From Sindora glabra (lineage: Eukaryota; Streptophyta; Magnoliopsida; Fabales; Fabaceae), in NCBI GenBank assembly GCA_020226215.1, contig CM035226.1, positions 60,039,455 to 60,103,454 on the forward strand: a stretch of DNA of 64,000 nucleotides, read 5' to 3'. Under the pieces are notes generated by a model. The model ran no database searches. It was not told the DNA's origin and worked only from the letters and a program-made list of their open reading frames with translations. Of this stretch, positions 48,270-61,710 are shown in pieces; positions within the stretch are counted from its first letter, which is position 1; each line of letters starts with the position of its first letter. Position numbers and translations under genes: made by a program.

Positions 48270-51200
48270 AAGAGTCTTGACCCTAATTAGATTCATTATC
48301 AGTGAATGTTGTAGGGCTATCATCCTCTTCATTAGTTGAGTTATCATCGTTGGACTCTAAAATCTCCTCCTCTATGTAGTCCCTAGTGGTTTGATCTTTT
48401 ATATCATTACCATCATTTATAAAGTTATCAAATATTTGTGAAGCAAGAAAAATATTTCTAAAAGATGAAACATAATAAGGGTCGTGGTTCTAACCCCGCT
48501 AGGCAATTAAGTCAAAATTTCTAAGATCAATTGGGAGGATAAAGTTTATGGAGTTTTTATCCTACAAATAAGATATGTCATCAGCACTAATATTGTCATT
48601 ATTGGAGAAATTCTATACATCACGATGTACCACATTATTTACAATTTGCCAATTCGGTCCATTGAGAGGATCATTAATGTAAAAAACTTGTCATGCTTGA
48701 GATGCTAGTATATACGGATCATCTTTGTAACACTAAGCATTAATAGAAATGCTTGTTATATTTTTATTTGTGATAATTTTTTTTTGGCTATGGTCAGTGT
48801 CATATCATTTACATTTGAACAAAGTCACAGAGTAATTATGTAAATAACTCAACCCTATGACCTCTTCCAACATATTGTAAATTGTGTTATTTTGGATTCC
48901 AAGCACAAAAATTGCACTATTTTGCAACTTATGTTTTGCATCTCAAGAAGCAATTATGAACCAGACTCCATTTACCACACATGTCAAGCACAACATAATC
49001 ATGAAGCCTAGTCTAGAAGCTAAAGATAATAATTTGTTAGTTACTTTAGCGGATCCACTTTTGTGAAGGTGTTAAATTTGTGTAACTTTTCAAAGTGAAC
49101 AATAACAACACAAGCAAGTATAAAATAAAATTGTACAGTATTAAGTTGTGATGAAAATGATAAAGAATTACATTGGAGTAAGACCATGATGAGAAATAAG
49201 TTCTTTACAAATGTTCAATATTTTGACAACCACTTGCTTATAGTTGTCATCTATGTTCACTACACAATACAAGTGATTCATTAAGAACTAGAATGATCAG
49301 GATGAAATGCAAAATAGTTTTAGGGACTTGATCTAAATACTTTTAGATTTTAGGACAATTACTATTTTGCAAGATCTCAATCCTTCCTACCTAAATAAAT
49401 AATGTACTTTTTATTAATGGGTTAACATTGAGATCTAAAAATCAACAATTGCCTTTCTATTCTCATATTACCTATATCCTAGTTGTGATGAAGTTAGTTG
49501 AATTTTGTTTCCACTCCTTGTAAATATATGGGAAAAAAATGTTAATGCCACATCTACAACATACCTTTCAACAATAGAACCTTCAAGTCAAGCATAACTC
49601 TTAATATAATCCTTCAGTTTCTTTATATATCTCTCATATGGATACATTCACCTAAAATGAATAGAACCCCCTCCAACAATGCTTTTTTAGGCAAGTATAT
49701 CACTAAGTGAACCATTATGTCAAAGAATGCTAGAGGGTAAATCCTTTCAAGTTTGCACAAATCAGTACAGTATCTTTCTTAGCTTACATGACATCATGCT
49801 TGTTTAGAGTTCTTGCATAGATTTGGAAGTTATTGCATAACTCAATAATTAGACATGCCAGTTCTTTTGGCAAAAATACCCATATTGTAGGTGCCAACAA
49901 TCGATGCATAATGACACGACAATCATACGATTTCAACCCTTGATCTTAGTGTCATTATCGACTACATTCTTTCTCAAATTTCTAACAAACCCATTAAAAA
50001 ATGTATATTTTTAATGAATTAGCAAAATAAACGTTTGTTGTCCTGATTAAGTGTATATCTAGGATGTGGTTTCATTCACCTCTCCTTTTCCTTATATAAG
50101 TGCAATTCTGGCCTTATATTCATGTCAGTTAGGTCACATCTTGCATTGTTTATGTATTTTGATTTATGTTTAATGTCATGCACAATACTGTCACATATAT
50201 TTTTCTCAACACACATCATGTCAATGTTATGCTTTAAAATCATTGTGGGGTAGTATGAAAGTTTAAAGAATATACTTTTCTTACTCTAATTATATTCATC
50301 TGCACCTCTCTTTTACTTAACTCCACCCCACTGCGTGTGTTTTCTAAGAGGTTTTTGATGTACTCTACTTAATTAGTCTGATCATGTCATTAATAAACTA
50401 TCTCATAGGGACTTTCCTCTCAGTCTTTCCATTAAAGTCTTTATAGTTCCTCCAGCTGTAGCTTTTTAAAAGGAATCGACGATGACTGATATAAGCTATT
50501 TTTCCACTAATCCACATTAATGGTGTATCTTCATTGTAAATTAAATATGCTTTGTACCCTTATCCACTCCACCCAAAAAGATTACTTTAGGTAGGAATAT
50601 CATTCATAGTCCACATCAATGTTACCTGCATCTTAAACATGTTATTCATAACAACATCCTGAGTTTTAACTCTAATCTCCTATAATTGTTTCAATTCTTT
50701 AACAAGTGGCCTTCAGAAGACATCTATGTCTTTTCTTGGAGATTGTTGCCTAGGGATTAGTAACATTAATATGAAAAATAACTCTCTCATACAAAACCAA
50801 GGTGGCAAATTGTAGGTGATCATAACAACTAGCCATATACTGTATAATAGGCTCATGTCATTAAAAGGATTGAATCCATCTGCACTTAAATCCCGTCACA
50901 CATTATTTGGTTCTGCTAAGAAATTAAGATACCTTCTATCAAGATCTTGTTAAACTTCTCCATCAATAGGATGTAGCAAAAACCTCATCTTTGATGAATC
51001 ATCCTATCTGATGCCACGTCATATCCTTTGTTGTATACCTTAATCCATATAATTGCTTCAACCTAGGGGTCAATAGAAAATATTTCAACACCTTCTAAAG
51101 AACCCTTTTCTCTTTTGTATTTTTACCAAATCCATTAACTTTCCACACAAATTAGATAGATTTTATCTTTAACATACTTTTTCTAAAAGAAAGCATAATC

Positions 51201-51859
51201 ATACTTATAAACATGAATTAATTTGTACCTAATCTTAACTTATTAAGCTATTTCCTTACATCATAATGTGATTCAGGAAATTTGTTATCCTTCGATAGTG
51301 CCTCCTTTAATAACTTAAGTAAAGAGTTAAATGACTTATTTGTCCACTTATGTATTACTTTTGGATGTATAAGCTTAACTAAAAAGTTCAGTGAAGAAAA
51401 GGTTGTGCTATTGGAGTATAATTCTATTTCAACTTCTATAAACAAGTCATTAAAGCTTTAGCCATGGGATGTGTCCCTTTCTAAAGTGTTCTCATTTTGA
51501 ACTTTATTATTGTTATTTACTTTATCAGTGGCATGAGGCTCAATAAAGTCATGTATGATATCAATCATCTCATTAGCATCATTAGTGGGTACTCCACTCA
51601 TAACCTTAACCATATATACATACCTTTCACTATGATAGACCCAGTTTATGTATGATAGCTCAAATCTATTATTTATTAGGTATGCCTCTATAATCTCTAA
51701 TGTTTAGTACAAGACATTCAAACATTTCTTACATAGACATCTTACCAACCCCTTGTCATTAACAAAGTTTTTGGCTCTCTATATAAATGCAATAGCACCA
51801 TTCTAGTATGCATCGGATAATTAATCTTGCAAGGTTATCTAACTTTTATCAACAGATAT
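48270..51859 (-). pseudogene. CACTA TNP2-type transposase relic
   Basis: The minus strand keeps the full domain order with many stops and frameshifts. Transposase-associated domain: SVDKS, NGAIAFI, KNFVNDKGLVRCLCKKCLNV (51720-51859). Transposase_21 core: GYKAYLIYNEDTP and KIAYISHRRFLLKSYSWRN (50430-50580). DUF4218: MYPYERYIKKLKDYIKSYA and LEGSIVERY after a stop (49565-49660). DUF4216: DDPYILASQA, QVFYINDPLNGPNWQIV (48630-48720) and LFKCK with YDTDHSQ (48780-48830). An acidic tail (48300-48360) closes it. A working protein would cut and join the element ends; this one cannot. Confidence 0.9.
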
Positions 51860-52145
51860 GGTGTAACTGGCCTACAATGTCATGAGTCATCATATGATTT
51901 AATTATGCATGCATATTTGTCGTGCCCCCTATATCCACCTTATCACTCTAACTTTAATGGGTATGGTCCTATCCTATTCGAAATATTCCCACAGTTATAG
52001 TTTCTACTTATATACAATGCATTTCACAAATAATGAAATTTCAACAGTATCCTTTCATAGTTCTCCAAGTGTGTACACTATACACCGATATAGTACATAC
52101 CCGAAGAACAGTGGAAAAGGAAAAGATTTCATCAGGGTGAAATGA

Positions 52146-54820
52146 CAAATAGATAAGGTAAGCATAATAACTACATGATATAACCCAAATTATCCAAATT
52201 CTTTGGAAAATTCAAGACTTGGTTCATTTAGAAAGATTAACTAACCCTTGAATGAGTTTAAAGTTATAGTGTAAATATATTTCAAACTTAACATTGCATA
52301 ATTTTTTGTTACAATAGTTTTGACAAAATTGTAAAGTCAGTCATTTATGTAATGTTATATTAATGATTGAATTGTATACATTATAATATTAAATGACAAC
52401 ATTTTACATATATATTTAAAGACATTCAAGGCATTTTTTAGAATATCTTTAAAGATATTCAAAATAATTAAAAATATAATACTGTAACATTCTGATGAAT
52501 ATTCTAAATTAAGCTAAAGATGGGAATGTTATATTCTCACAAATTAAATGTCTAAAAATTGCATTGTAAAAAATAAGACATTTTTTAGGAATATTTAATT
52601 CTGCAAATCAAACTTCACCTAGGATTTATATTATATTTGAAAATTTTAAATAAATTTCATAATTTATTCAAAAGCTTTCTCTTACACATTAGGTTCCTTG
52701 TAAGGCTATTTTCTGACTATGAGAAACGATAAAAGTCAATAGAATAGTGTTAATATAAATACTAAATTATTAAAATTAAAAAATTTATTTTAAATATTTT
52801 CTATCTTACATCTCTCTCACATATCTTTTTTTATAAAGTCAAATTAAAAAATTCTTCTACATATATACTTATATTTTAATTAGTGTATTTTTTAAATTTT
52901 TATTTGATAATATTATACCATACTTATGATATTTTTAGATAATGTATATTTTTTAATACTTTTTTAAAATTTTATATGAGGAATTTATTAAATTTTATAT
53001 TCTTAAATTGATTTATATGAATATTTTATTAATTTGTTATATATACATCCTCACATACATATAAGTGTGTACACATGCATGTAGGTGCATTTGTGTATGT
53101 GTGTTAGTGAAATATTTTATATTACTTTATTACTATAATGTAAGTCTTTCATATTTATATTGTCATATTTTTAAAAGATATTTTTATTCAAGGATTTTTT
53201 ATTCAATTATTTATTTTATACTCATTTGAAATAATTTCATTAATTTTTTATATGTAATGGTCTATTTCCCTAAATTAAATATTTTTTAGATCTATATATT
53301 CTTGCGAAAAATAACAATAAAGAGAAGGTAAAATAATTTTGTACAAATCTTCATTATATACAATGATAGACTAAATGTTGTATTATACACTACTTTATTT
53401 TATATAATATTATATTGTACTATTCAATGATTTTTCATCATACTTTAGGATGTTGCCAAATAAAGTCTAAATAAGTTCTTATTCCTTTTTTTATAAAAAG
53501 AAATGTCACATATTTAAATCCTTTGTGTTAACTTTTCTATAAAAGATTACTCTTATATAATATTGTAACATTATTGTGTTATCCTTCTTATATAGTATTA
53601 TATAATGAAAGTTAAATTATTCTTATATAATATTCTTATGTAATTTTAATTTCATTCTTACATAATAAATTTTGATTTTCAAATAATATTATATAATGAA
53701 AGTTTACATTATTATACATCATAGAATGAGGGTTTTACATAAAATACTTAATAATATTAATGATTATCAAATTCATTTTATTTGAACTAAAAAAGGTAAT
53801 AGATAAAAAATTTACCTATTTTCAAACATTGTATTTATCATAATTCTTTTTAGCATGGAAGGTTGTTTTATTTATATGAATATATTACTCTTCCTATCTG
53901 ATAGCTCATTTATTTGTTAAATATGCAAGTTTAATCTAATAAGAATAAGTTTAATTTAATCTCTTTTTTAATAATAAAGGTGAGAAATTTGACCACAAAT
54001 CCTCTTAGGAAAATTATGCAAGAAATATATTATTATTTTATTGATTTTATCTTTAACTCTTTTCATGTAAAATTATAATTTTTGTAAAATTCAAATTGAA
54101 GGATTTTGACTTCTTTAATTTCATAATTTTGATTTTAATCCTCCTAATGTAATTAATTTTTCCTATTTTTAAAATGAGGCAGCTTATATTGTGTCCCATT
54201 GATTTGCTTATACCTTAGTTTTAGCCATTTATACTTTTTTCATCAAATAATTTTATTTTTTATTTTCTAAATGATTAGTTAAGATACTAAAAATTGTACA
54301 TCATCAGATATTTTATATTTTTATCAACTTCAATATAAATTTTCTATCAAACTCACTACATATTTAACATAATAAATATACAAACTTCCATGAAATATTA
54401 ATTTTACTAATCAACACAATGAAGCATTAAAATAAGTTTCTATTCAACCATCATATTAATATCATTAGGTATTTAAAATAATAATTACATCAAACAAAAC
54501 AAAATAATTAGTCTTTTAAATTAACTATCATACTAAAATAGATAAAAATAAGAAATTACACATATTACATGTTTATTGTAGTAAATAAAATAGAAGAACA
54601 ACAATTATGAGTTTTAATCAACCTTGCAATCATATAATCTAATTTTCTAACAAAATAAATATAAGAATTAGCAAATAAAAGTAAAAAAACTACAAAGATT
54701 AAGAGCAAGAAAGAAAAACATAATTAGAGGAAATGCATGCAGGTGAAGAGGAAGGAAAAGACAAAAATCGGAGCAAGCTGCACGTGGACAAAAATGGAAG
54801 AGAAAAAGGCTGGCGACGTT
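52146..54820. other. CACTA upstream region, no gene seen
   Basis: AT-rich. Short repeated tatataatatt-rich motifs lie at 53380-53760 and GT-rich scraps near 53060-53100. Too long for a typical CACTA 5' end, so further undetected insertions are likely. Confidence 0.45.
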
Positions 54821-54824
54821 TAAA

Positions 54825-55010
54825 TGGGCGGAGCTATACAGACGGTACCCCATCATTTATATTTCCGTTGGGCCGTCTGCGTATCTAAAAAGTATAGGGC
54901 ATATGCATCTTTTGGGTGTCAAAGCATGTAAAAATAACACGTGTCATCTGTATTTTCACAAAATGTCGTTTGTGTTTCTGGTCCAATTTTTCAAGTGCCA
55001 AAGCTTCCCG
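54825..55010. repeat. CACTA right subterminal repeats, inner block
   Basis: ctatacagacggta, gccgtctgcgtatc, tcatctgtatt and tcgtttgtgttt match the motifs at the two ends. GC-richer than the surroundings. Confidence 0.75.
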
Positions 55011-56831
55011 TCAGCCGACACAAGTTGAATATTTTGAAATATATTTTATATAAAAATATATATTATATAATAATTAAAGAAATATATATTATATAACAAT
55101 TATAATATATATAATTTTATAGTTTTAATTTATTAATTAAATTATATATTAATCATATAATATTATATTTTTTAAATATTTTTTTACTATTTATTAATTT
55201 AATTCAATATACTTAATTAATTATTAATTCAATATCAAATTGAAATATCAAAATAAATAAAATGTCAAAATCTAGAAATATATAAAAATATAATAAAAAT
55301 ACAACATAATATAGAAATATATATTTATATATATTAAATAGAAAGATAATTAATCTATCTATAAGAGGAGATAAAATTATATGAATAATATAACTCATTC
55401 TCTCCTTTCTTTGGGCTACTAGCCATATGCTAGGAATTTTGGGTTTATTACTGATATTTTAGCAACAAATCCAATAAATCTAAATGTAGTTCTAAGTGAT
55501 TTATGAAAATTACTTTTTAATGATAGAATAATAGCAAGTAATTTTTTCTTTTAGATGAAAACCAATTATTAAAATATATAATTTAAATATTAATAAATAT
55601 AGTTAAAAATAAAATTAATTGTAAAGGTTATAGATTATATTTGAACCATAAAACATGTATGATTTTTATACCATCAATGAATGATAAGACATGTATTATT
55701 TTTATACTATCAATTAATAAAAAATTAATATTTTAATAAAAAAAATTTAATATCGATAATGAGTTAAAATTAAATCTTACAGTTATTAAAATATAAAGTA
55801 ATATTATTTTATAAAATTTTTATTTATTATGATTAAAAAATGAAAATAATTTATGGATTTTTATTGTGATTGATAACACTTAATAAAAATTTGTAGCTAC
55901 ATAAATTTTTTTACTCATCTTGTATTAAATTAAATAATGAAAGTAATGAAATTTAATTTAATTACAATAAACAATCATAGATAAATAAATATGACTATAA
56001 TGTGAAAATTATGGGCTGTGCTCATTATAGTAAATGTAGATCCAAAAATGAATTTTTACTAGTAAATCAATATATCTAACTAAAAATTATTACTTAATAC
56101 ATTATCTCTATTGTTTAAATTTACATCAATATACATATATTATTATTAAGTACTGAAGGGAAGTTGTATATTTGTTACACTAATTGTTGAATTACACAAT
56201 TAAGATGTATAATTCTATATTAATAGATTCAATATACAAAATAATCAAAGATAAAAAAATAATATAAGGAGATGCAAATGTTAAATGATGTGAAGAGATA
56301 CAAACACATAAAAAAGTTTAATTAATAATAAACTTTCTTCAACATAGAAATATTACTTTTGAATAGAATTAGTGTCATTATTTATTAAATTTCTATTTCT
56401 ATTTCTCTTTCATGTTTAGTTTACAATTTTATAGGTATGTGTTCCCAGTCTATTAAAAAAAGATATTATTTTTAGAAATTTCTTTTTTGTAATTTAAGTC
56501 CTTTGCTAATAGGTTTACAAGAAAAATGTAAAAAAGAATCTGTTGAAATTTTAACTTTCTTACTTTATTCATATTTTTGTTTGTTTTAATTTGAAAGTCT
56601 TATGATATTGACTAATTTTAACTTTCTTATTTTATTTCCTTTAGTATTCAATAAATATTTCAAGTTGAATTACCTTCTTATTCCTTATAGTTTCACCTAG
56701 ATTTCAATTAAATCTTCATAATTTTGAATCTTGTATTTCTTTTTAATTTCCAATTATAATACTTTCCATTATTTTTCAAATAAATCTAGTTAATAATAGG
56801 TTTACATAAATAATGACCTATTAAATGAATG

Positions 56832-56862
56832 ATACTAGATTTTAACCGTGCAATGCATGGTT
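56832..56862. repeat. Near-palindrome ccgtgcaatgcatgg
   Basis: atactagattttaaccgtgc followed by aatgcatggtt. Similar palindromes occur at 27101 and, inverted, at 34080 and 38108. The pattern recurs at tips of an AT-rich repeat family, perhaps Helitron-like. Confidence 0.45.
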
Positions 56863-57656
56863 TACTTATAATTTATGAAGTATGAATACACCATTATTTT
56901 AAATACTTATAACTCATTTTTGTGAAAAAAATATTCGATATACATTATAAATATATTTAGTCGATTCAACCAAAAAGTTCCAAAGTAATAAAGCCAACAA
57001 TGAAATTTGAAAGAATCGAGCAATATGCATTAATGATACTTATTAAATTTAATAATGTGTTAAAGGCACAAATATAGTTCAAGATTTCATTAATAGTTTA
57101 TGTGACTCATAAACTTATAACTGTATTAAAGATTTTGGTAGTAAGTAACCTTCTTATTATAATATGTTATGATCAAATAACATACCAACTTTGCAAAAAA
57201 AAGAAAAAAAAGAAAAATAAGGCCTTTTTAAGGCCCTTCACATTTAGCTTATTGGAAAAATAAGAATCTTCATATTTAATTAATCAGATGAAAAAAATAT
57301 GAAATTAAAAAAATTACAATTGAAGTTTCTAGAAAAAACCTTGAAAAAAATTATTCAACAAACCATAACTTTCAGAGTTGGAATTTGATTTTGCCCCATT
57401 TCTGAGATATCCTAGGGTCGCTTCTCGTAAAAGGGAGAGGGCATGATTGTCTTTCCATTTAGCTAAAAAAGTATCCAATAATCTACACTTAAGGGTTATG
57501 ATTTTTCTTTCTTTATCAATGGTTCAAATTTATTGGTTTTACTAGTTTGATGGCCACATAAGTGGGATTATAGACGCACTGAAGTCTGGAAGGAAGACAA
57601 CACTATTATTGGAAAATTTTGTTTATTGAAATTGAGATAGGTATTTAAAAGGTATT

Positions 57657-57807
57657 TTCTATATTATCCATGGGGGTTTGAAATCTATGGGTATGTGGTA
57701 CAATGCAAGTCATTAGATGAGGAAAGTCATTGACTAAGTCAACTCATCTAATGGCTCACATTGTGCCACATGTCCATGGATTTCAAACCCTCATGGATAA
57801 TATAGAA
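57657..57807. mobile_element. Hairpin MITE, ~66-bp arms
   Basis: Left arm 57657-57721 and right arm 57741-57807 are inverse copies with about 8 mismatches, all transitions. The loop is about 20 bases. Arms include ttctatattatccatg, gggtttgaaatc and cattagatgag. Transcribed, it would fold into a long near-perfect stem. Confidence 0.8.
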
Positions 57808-58060
57808 TTTCCCTATTTAAGAATAAAATAGTTAGATAGTGAGTGTGTTGCATGCTAGTACTAGAGGAAGGAGGGCTTTTATTGGGCCTTAGTTAAAACC
57901 TACGGCAAATATAATATATATAGATTATCAAGTGAAAAACATGTTACTCATTCTTTCCATATAAAAATAAAATAATATCTCAAATGTATTTTAATTTATT
58001 CTACATTATTTGTCATTAAAATAAAATTAAAAATTATATACAAACTCTACATCAAATTAT

Positions 58061-58216
58061 TAAGCAACATTAAAAGAATTTTGTCTACATTAGTAAGCCA
58101 ATTATTGACAAAATCAGTAATAATTTTTCTAAAATTTCTAAGCAACATTAAAAGAATTTTGTCTACATTAGTAAGCCAATTATTGACAAAATCAGTAATA
58201 ATTTTTCTAAAATTTC
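58061..58216. repeat. 78-bp perfect tandem duplication
   Basis: taagcaacattaaaagaatt at 58061 recurs at 58139 with identical following sequence, so the duplication is recent. Confidence 0.95.
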
Positions 58217-59690
58217 TTCCAATTTGGGATAACTATGTTTTAAAGAAAAACATCACGTTAATATTAATAATTTTTTATATAAACCAGTCATCGACAAAAT
58301 CAAATAATTTTTTTGGTGTCCACATATTTTCTTCATAAAATTAATAAAATTATTTTACAAAAATATTTTGTTGTTTAGAATATGTGACTCAAAATTGATT
58401 TCACTTATATTGTACAATAATTGAAACTTAATTAAAAGTTAAAATTTGACAATATTGTACAAAATAAAATATTAATATTAATGTAATATTTTTCTTTAAA
58501 ACATACTTATCCTAAATAAAATAAATTTTACAAAATTTATTATTGAATTTAATTAATTTCATAAAGATATAAATTTAGTTAAATTACAATGACAACTGAA
58601 AGAGTTGAATATTTTTAAAATTAAAAGTTGTAGTTAGGGGTTTTCTTATGTACAATATTTTGTTGTACTTCTTGATACTAACAATGGTATCAACTGAAGA
58701 ATAAAGCTAGTTGAAAAAATTGAGTATGGTTAATAATTATTTATTATTTACTTTTGAGTTTTTTTAAAGATAATAGTAAAAGTATTTTTTGAAAAATACA
58801 TAAATTATTCCTTCTAATTGTAAGGTGGTTGGATATTATTTCTTAGAATTTTAAAAACTTGAAAATCATCATCTTAAATTTTATAAAACTTAAGGATGAT
58901 GCCCATGATCGACTTAATTAATTATTTTATTAAATAATGTACTTTTTTAATGAGATTTTTATCTCAGAATCACAATGCAACATTATAGTTTGTTCATTTT
59001 TTTATTATTTTTTCACATAAATTTTTTATATTATATAATTAATAAAAATTATATTATATCTAAAGAATTTTAATTAAAAAATCATATAGAAGGTGCAAAA
59101 TTATGTTTAAAATTAAAAATTAATAAAATAAATAAATATTTTGCAATGTTATAATTCTTACTTAAAAACTTCATAGAAAATCAAATTATTTAATAAAACA
59201 ATTATTTAAGTAAATAATGTGCATTATCCACAAATTTTATAAAGTTTAAGGGGATAATTTTTAAATCTTCAAGATTGAAGACAACAAAAATATAACCACC
59301 ATATGCAGTTGAAAGAGTATTTTACATTTTTTTCTCTTTCTTTTAATGCATTCTCTTATCATTTTGGCTAAGTTCATATAACTCCATATATTATATCTCA
59401 TGAATAAAAATTTTTGTAATGTTTTAAAATGTGCAATTAAATATCTAAATTATACATATTGCAAAGAAAATTTGTTCGCTATCTTTTCATTCAAATCCTC
59501 AATAGTAAAGAAAGTTTGGGCCATTATTTCTTTTCTAGTACGTTTATACAAATTTAACATTTCAAAATCAATTTTATAACCAAAATTAATTCAAAATAAA
59601 AAATTAAAAGTAATAATTTTTATTTTTAAATATGATAATCAAATATTAATTTATAATTACTTTTTATTGTGTTTATACAAAATAATAATT

Positions 59691-60235
59691 GTTATCAATT
59701 ATATTCAAAGTTATTTTTTACGCAAAATAATTTTAACAAAAATTTCATCTTTTAGTTTACTTCAGTCCATTGCATTTTAAGATTATTAAAAGGATGAAAT
59801 ATTTTTTATAATACTTTTATATAAGAAATAATCTTAAATATAGTTGTTTGTAAATGACTAATTTAAAAATGAATATAAATTATTATTTTATATTTGACAT
59901 TGCTTAATCATTACTTTTGAGATGATTAAAAGTTACTTTTGAGTTGATATTACTTAATTATTATTTTATATATTTGTTATCAATTATATTCAAAGTTATT
60001 TCTTATGCAAAATAATTTTAACAAAGATTCATCTTTTAGTATACTTCAGTCCATTGTATTTTAAGATGATTAAAAGGATGAAATATTTTTTAAAATAATT
60101 TTATATAAAAATAATCTTAAATATAGTTGCTTATAAATAATTAATTTAAAAATGAATATAAATTATTATTTTATATTTGATATTACTTAATTATTACTTT
60201 TGAAGGTTAACATTATTATTTCTAATTTTCAATTT
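59691..60235. repeat. 285-bp tandem duplication
   Basis: gttatcaattatattcaaag at 59691 recurs at 59976. The copies share cttcagtccattg, aaaaggatgaaatatttttt and gaatataaattattatttta with modest divergence. Confidence 0.9.
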
Positions 60236-60479
60236 AGAAATAATTTTGATTATAAAGTTACTTTTAAATGATTAATTTTTGTACAATCAAGCAAGTTAAA
60301 AGAAATAATAATAATTTTTTTTCTCGTTAGAGATGTGGAAGAGAATCTAATAAAAGAAAATTTTTATATAAATTGTATAATATAAATATTTAAATATAGA
60401 GTTTAAAATATTATAAACTTTTTACAAACTTTTTATTCCAAGTAAAATAATAAAACAATCAAAACAAAATCACTTTTTC

Positions 60480-60784
60480 TAACCTATACGGATGACACAA
60501 TGTCTTCTATATGTAAGTTTTAAACTTTTTTTGACAACAAAATGTCGTCTCTATATTATTTTTCATTTTAACAATTTTTTGAAAACTTTTTCAAATGATA
60601 ATTTTTCATTTGCATATAAATTTTAATTTAAAAAAATTCATAAAAAATATATAGACGACAACTATCGTCCGTACATACTTTTGCCATTTTTTTTGCTAAA
60701 AAGCCATTTTCAACATCCTATACAAACGATTGAAATTCTATCGTCTGTATGAAGTTATCTATGTAGTTTATATTTGTTGCAGTG
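60480..60784. repeat. CACTA right subterminal repeats and terminus
   Basis: acctatacggatgacac, tgtcgtctctat, atagacgacaactatcgtcc and tatcgtctgtatg, ending tttgttgcagtg. Mirrors the left end. Confidence 0.88.
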
Positions 60785-61017
60785 TGTTGTCGCGTGGTGG
60801 AGTTATGCAGCACTCAGAAAACAACAGGCATGCATCTGCATAATAAATATTATCCTCCGACATCGGTGATGTCAATTGAATATTACAGACATGGAAAACA
60901 GGGAAGGAGCTTGAGTTTGGAGTCATTGGTAAACATTGTAAGGTGATGAAATTTGGGGCATGTTGGATCTCTGAGTAGGATATTCAAGAGTTGCAATTTT
61001 TCAAAGAGCAATGCTAA
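60785..61017 (+). pseudogene. TNL C-terminus, right part of the interrupted exon
   Basis: Continues the C-JID exon left off at 45602: gtggagttatgcagcactca, then gtcaattgaatattacagac, gggaaggagcttgagtttgg, then an in-frame-equivalent of the CGARWVSEQDIQELQ tail in which the Gln codon is TAG. Ends at a TAA at 61015, matching 25598 in the other copy. Confidence 0.9.
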
Positions 61018-61710
61018 GCAAGATATTTTCAAGAGCTGAAATTGTTGAAATGCTAATCTTGATCCTAATTACTGTCATTTGGTTCCATCTAGACTCAATC
61101 ACAACATATTTCAAAATTTTTTGATTTATTTATTAATTGATGATTAAATATGCAATTAGTGATCGTGTTGAATGAATCAAAATAGAGCAATACAATATGT
61201 ATTGAAAATGGTATTCAAAACTAGATGTTAAATGAAAGAGTTGTTATTAAAAATAGGATGAGAGGGCAAATTTGTAAAGCTCAACTCATAAAAAATTTAG
61301 AACTCAATTTCAAAATCTATTTCCAGTACTTATAGCATTTTCTATCAAAATATAGTGTCATGCCAAATTCATATATTGTGTATTGTAAATTAAAAGTAAA
61401 ATTACTTTCAGATTAAGTAATATGTATTGCATTTTTATTGTGAAAGATCCTCAACATCAATGTTAGTTGATTTTGATTTATATGTTGTGTCATATCTTGA
61501 ATCCTCTCACGGAATGGCGTAGTTATAATTAACCTTCTTTGTCTTTGCAAGTTGGATGTAAAGCTTGTTTCTTTCGCATTTAAATAAGATCATGCCTGAT
61601 GAAAAATCATGTATTTATGATATTATAAGTTCATTATTTTTTCTGAGTTGAAGAAAGAAGTGATGCAAAGTGTGTGAAGGAGATTACAAATTTACAATAC
61701 TATATGTTTT
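61018..61710 (+). other. TNL 3' flank with a ~370-bp insertion
   Basis: 61018-61050 and 61426-61710 match 25601-25910. The intervening 61050-61425 has no counterpart there and is probably an insertion of unknown type. Confidence 0.7.

Larger units (their letters stand above)
55020..60475. mobile_element. Probable insertion within the CACTA element (~5.4 kb)
   Basis: AT-rich sequence without coding, separating two blocks of subterminal repeats that would normally be adjacent. It contains a near-palindromic tip (56832), a perfect-looking hairpin (57657-57807) and tandem duplications (58061, 59691). Exact borders and class are unknown; it may be several insertions. Confidence 0.45.
45603..60784 (-). 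mobile_element. CACTA (En/Spm) DNA transposon, ~15 kb with nested insertion
   Basis: The left tip cattacaaaaaaaaaggc is CACTACAAAA with one C-to-T change. The right tip, inverted, is CACTGCAACAAA. Both ends are packed with 10-14-bp subterminal repeats of the catctgtat/cgtctatat type in both orientations (45620-45900, 54825-55010, 60480-60784). The minus strand carries decayed genes in En/Spm order: TNP2-type transposase (51859-48270), then a second element protein (47950-46230). Homologous TNL exon sequence lies immediately on both sides. The 3-bp duplication is not clear (TAG against TGT). Confidence 0.9.

Noticed and set aside
58081..58338. 85-codon + strand frame with an internal peptide repeat
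   Set aside because: The repeat is the 78-bp DNA duplication, which happens to be divisible by three; no protein family resemblance.
45600..60787. Exact 3-bp target duplication for the CACTA element
   Set aside because: The flanks read TAG and TGT; no identical triplet could be claimed, though both ends and the split exon still support insertion.
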